Below, piece by piece: positions 61,723-64,000 of a stretch of DNA of 64,000 nucleotides; within the stretch, counting starts at the first letter, position 1, and each line of letters opens with the position of its first letter. A model generated the notes under the pieces. The model was not told where the DNA came from. It saw only the letters and a program-made list of their open reading frames with translations, and did no database searches. Source of the stretch: Caballeronia sordidicola (GTDB lineage Bacteria > Pseudomonadota > Gammaproteobacteria > Burkholderiales > Burkholderiaceae); assembly GCF_002220365.1 (NCBI RefSeq), contig NZ_MTHB01000209.1:1-64000 (forward strand), read 5' to 3'. The translations under genes were made by a program, and so were the position numbers.

Positions 61723-63957
61723 TCAATCGCCCTCGAGATCTCTTATTGTCTCCAGCAGGTCGCAGAGGCGATAGCCGATTTCAATGCTCAGGTTGCGCAT
61801 CAGCTTCGCGTCAAGGCCCGGCATCGTCGTGCGCAAATGTGCGAGCGCGTCCTGCGATAACTCCAGCAAGACGGCCGGCGTATCGGCGACAAGCTTTACC
61901 AGGCGCTGGCGCTCCTGCATCGACGGTATTTCGCCAAGCGCCATGCCGGCCCGGTAACTGGCAGTGCGCAACGTCTTCTCGTCCTTTTCCCAGAGGGCGC
62001 TGAGCCGGCCTCGCGTCAGGAGTAACAAGCCACCACGCGGGCCCTCGCGTCCGATCACGATTTCGCCGGCAGCAAATGACCTGCGGGTCGCCAGGCTCAG
62101 CAGCAGCGCCCGCTCGTCATCGTTCATCTCCTGAGTAACGGGAAATGCCGCAAGGTCGATTTCCTGATCGCATTCCTGCACGGCCAACTTGTCGAGCAGT
62201 TCATCTTCAGCCTGCGATAGCGCGGCGTCCGTGCTATCGAATACGCGCAACTCGGCTTCCGGCTTCGTCAGCCCCCATTCCGCCAGAGACTTCCGGCGGC
62301 GCCCCTCGAAGTGGCGCGGTGCAAAAAGCAGGCGCCTGCCGGACCTGACCAGCAGTTCATCGAGTCGCTTCAACATCAATACGCCGCTACTGTCGAAATG
62401 GCTGATGCGTTTCAGGTTGAGCAACACCCAGTCGCTGCCGGATAATTCATCGCTTACCACTCGCTCGACTCTCTCCGCCGAGCCAAAGAAAAGCGGACCG
62501 TCAAGTTCGACGATAGCAATCCGGCGACCATGCTGACCAAGCGCTTCAACCGAAGCACGTGAGCGTCGCGTTCTGGAGCGAAGCTGCGTGGCGTGCTGTA
62601 TGCGTCGAATCATCTGCGCATTCGAGCGATAGATGAACGCGATCAACGCGGCGGCGAAACCCACACCGAGCGCAACCAGTACGCTCGCGAAGACGACTAG
62701 CACGGTCACGACGAACACCATCGCCAGGTTAACAAAAGTCTCCCGGCGGGTCGAAGAATGGCCGCCATAACCCACGGCGCGCAGCAGTTGATGTGTCCAC
62801 TTGTCCATCGCCTCCGCGCTGGTCACGATCACAACGCCGGCCATGACAGAGAGCGGAATGTGGCCGACAACCTGGCTCAATCCATAGGACAGCGCCAGTA
62901 GAGCGCATGCGTACATCAGGTTGGTCACGCCGGTACGTCCTCCGCTTGCATGGACGATGCGGGTAATGTTGGGCGATCCGCCGCTCGGCGCGCCGCCAAA
63001 CAAGGCCGACGCGATGTTGGAGACGCCTTGCACGACCAGTTCGCGATTACTGTTGTGGCGAGCTCCGAAAAGTTGTTCAGTGCTCGAGATGCTCAGCAGG
63101 GACTGGATTGACGACACGAGTGCGATCGTGATGCCGGTTGCCAGTATCACCGCGGCGTGATTGTAAAAGTCCGCGGAGCTGACGAAGTTCAGGATGTCGG
63201 TCATGCGCAAGATCAGCGGTATGCCGGGCGGTAGCGCTCCGATCGTGGCGCCCAGGTCCTCATCTGGAACAAGCCGCAAGCACAGCATCTGAATTGCCGT
63301 CCCGGCAAAGAGGCCGATCAATGCCGCAGGAACAGGCCCGCTTCTCTTTTTTGCCAGGACAACGAACGCACCGGACACGAGGGCGAATCCCAAAGCCCAC
63401 CAGTTGATCAGCACCGTGCCGTTCAACGCCCGCAGCAGTTCTTCCGGCCCATCGATATCCAGGGCGCGGGGTAGTTGATTCAGGATGATCTGGATCGCAA
63501 ACCCGTTGATGAAGCCCGCGAGAACCGGATACGGAACAAACTTGACGAGCAGGCCGAGGCGGGAAGCGCCCAGGATCGTCTGAACGATACCGGAAACCAG
63601 CAATGCGGTGCACGCTATCAGGATGGGCGCGACGCCCCCACTAGCATTGGCGGAAGCAAACGATGGATCCGTCGCCACGCTTGCGATCAACCCCAACAAA
63701 ATCGCGGCATGCGTGGTTTTCGGTGAATTCATGTGCAACGGTGTCTTGCCCAGCAGCGCCGTGACGATGGCCGCCACCACCGCCGCGACAAAGGCAGCCG
63801 ATATGCCGGCAGTCACCCAGGCCGCACCCATGCTTTCGTACAGCACGGCGCCACAACTGAGAATGATGGGAACGACGGTCAACGCACCGGCAAGGGCGCC
63901 GGTAGCGTCGCGGGTTATCGATCTGAGACGCGCTGATTTCATATTCACCAACCTCAT
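61723..63957 (-). CDS. SulP-family anion transporter with STAS and cyclic-nucleotide-binding domains
   Basis: A 744-residue SLC26/SulP protein. A membrane domain of about 10-12 helices spans residues 20-460 (GALAGALTVVPIILSCGAVLY; GLLVKFVPYPVLAGFINGFA; SSIQSLLSISSTEQLFG). A STAS domain follows (about 485-600) with ISHFDSSGVLMLKRLDELL, then a Crp-like cyclic-nucleotide-binding fold (about 625-740: RRSFAAGEIVIGREGPRGGLLLLTRGRL; AGMALGEIPSM). Substrate may be sulfate, bicarbonate or another anion. Start may be ATG 63957 or 63942; neither has a strong ribosome binding site. The right end of the window follows 43 bases later. Confidence 0.92.
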   Translation of the reverse strand: MRLVNMKSARLRSITRDATGALAGALTVVPIILSCGAVLYESMGAAWVTAGISAAFVAAVVAAIVTALLGKTPLHMNSPKTTHAAILLGLIASVATDPSFASANASGGVAPILIACTALLVSGIVQTILGASRLGLLVKFVPYPVLAGFINGFAIQIILNQLPRALDIDGPEELLRALNGTVLINWWALGFALVSGAFVVLAKKRSGPVPAALIGLFAGTAIQMLCLRLVPDEDLGATIGALPPGIPLILRMTDILNFVSSADFYNHAAVILATGITIALVSSIQSLLSISSTEQLFGARHNSNRELVVQGVSNIASALFGGAPSGGSPNITRIVHASGGRTGVTNLMYACALLALSYGLSQVVGHIPLSVMAGVVIVTSAEAMDKWTHQLLRAVGYGGHSSTRRETFVNLAMVFVVTVLVVFASVLVALGVGFAAALIAFIYRSNAQMIRRIQHATQLRSRTRRSRASVEALGQHGRRIAIVELDGPLFFGSAERVERVVSDELSGSDWVLLNLKRISHFDSSGVLMLKRLDELLVRSGRRLLFAPRHFEGRRRKSLAEWGLTKPEAELRVFDSTDAALSQAEDELLDKLAVQECDQEIDLAAFPVTQEMNDDERALLLSLATRRSFAAGEIVIGREGPRGGLLLLTRGRLSALWEKDEKTLRTASYRAGMALGEIPSMQERQRLVKLVADTPAVLLELSQDALAHLRTTMPGLDAKLMRNLSIEIGYRLCDLLETIRDLEGD

Positions 63958-64000
63958 GGCTAATGGAAGCCGTTTTCCGCTTTTTCGAACCGCTGGTCTG

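Overview
The window is about 64 kb of high-GC chromosomal DNA from a beta-proteobacterium, most likely a Burkholderiaceae member of the Paraburkholderia/Caballeronia type. This is inferred from codon bias (strong G/C at third positions), the gene families present (double-length UvrA, LLM-type sulfonate monooxygenases, a Burkholderia-like ahpCF locus, an L-2-keto-3-deoxyarabonate branch, UndA-type enzyme) and the dense strand-alternating layout. I found no rRNA, tRNA, CRISPR array, complete insertion sequence or prophage. The species is not identified.

Layout. 1-2.2 kb: a 13-bp tandem repeat at the left edge, a resolvase-fold protein that has lost its catalytic residues, and a gene-poor stretch. 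2.2-8.1 kb: a tripartite RND efflux operon (permease, adaptor, outer-membrane lipoprotein) whose genes overlap. 8.3-14.7 kb: a decayed fragment, ribA, a dipeptide-binding protein (dppA), an F420-reductase-like oxidoreductase, and ahpC-ahpF with a recognisable OxyR-type promoter and a strong terminator. 15.7-22.4 kb: an organosulfur cluster on the plus strand with two SsuD-like flavin monooxygenases, a cysteine-dioxygenase-type enzyme, a four-domain rhodanese, a sulfonate-type binding protein and an acyl-CoA-dehydrogenase-like flavoenzyme. 22.4-33.3 kb: a catabolic region with an amidohydrolase translationally coupled to a COG0523 GTPase, an MHS-type MFS importer, a PucR-type regulator, a class III aminotransferase, an Lrp/AsnC regulator, twin HAD hydrolases and a DMT transporter.

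33.4-36.1 kb: ssuCBA transport genes without a monooxygenase beside them, which could feed the cluster at 15.7-22.4 kb. 36.2-41.3 kb: a soluble histidine kinase, then a LysR regulator divergent from an L-2-keto-3-deoxyarabonate dehydratase and an alpha-ketoglutarate semialdehyde dehydrogenase; these two enzymes convert L-2-keto-3-deoxyarabonate to 2-oxoglutarate. 41.3-44.5 kb: a GGDEF/EAL protein overlapping a gene for an UndA-like non-heme diiron enzyme, the family that makes 1-alkenes from medium-chain fatty acids. 45-48 kb: a zinc-ribbon membrane protein with a long Pro/Ala-rich tail and a TAXI-type binding protein. 48-53.3 kb: an alpha-glucan debranching operon. 53.3-64 kb: DUF445 membrane protein, ACT-domain protein, cyanase, a 1945-residue double UvrA behind a LexA box, and a SulP transporter with STAS and cyclic-nucleotide-binding domains.

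The most interesting points are the coupling of an UndA-like enzyme with a c-di-GMP enzyme, the organosulfur cluster with its partly dead multi-rhodanese, the amidohydrolase/COG0523 pair, and the SOS-controlled tandem UvrA.
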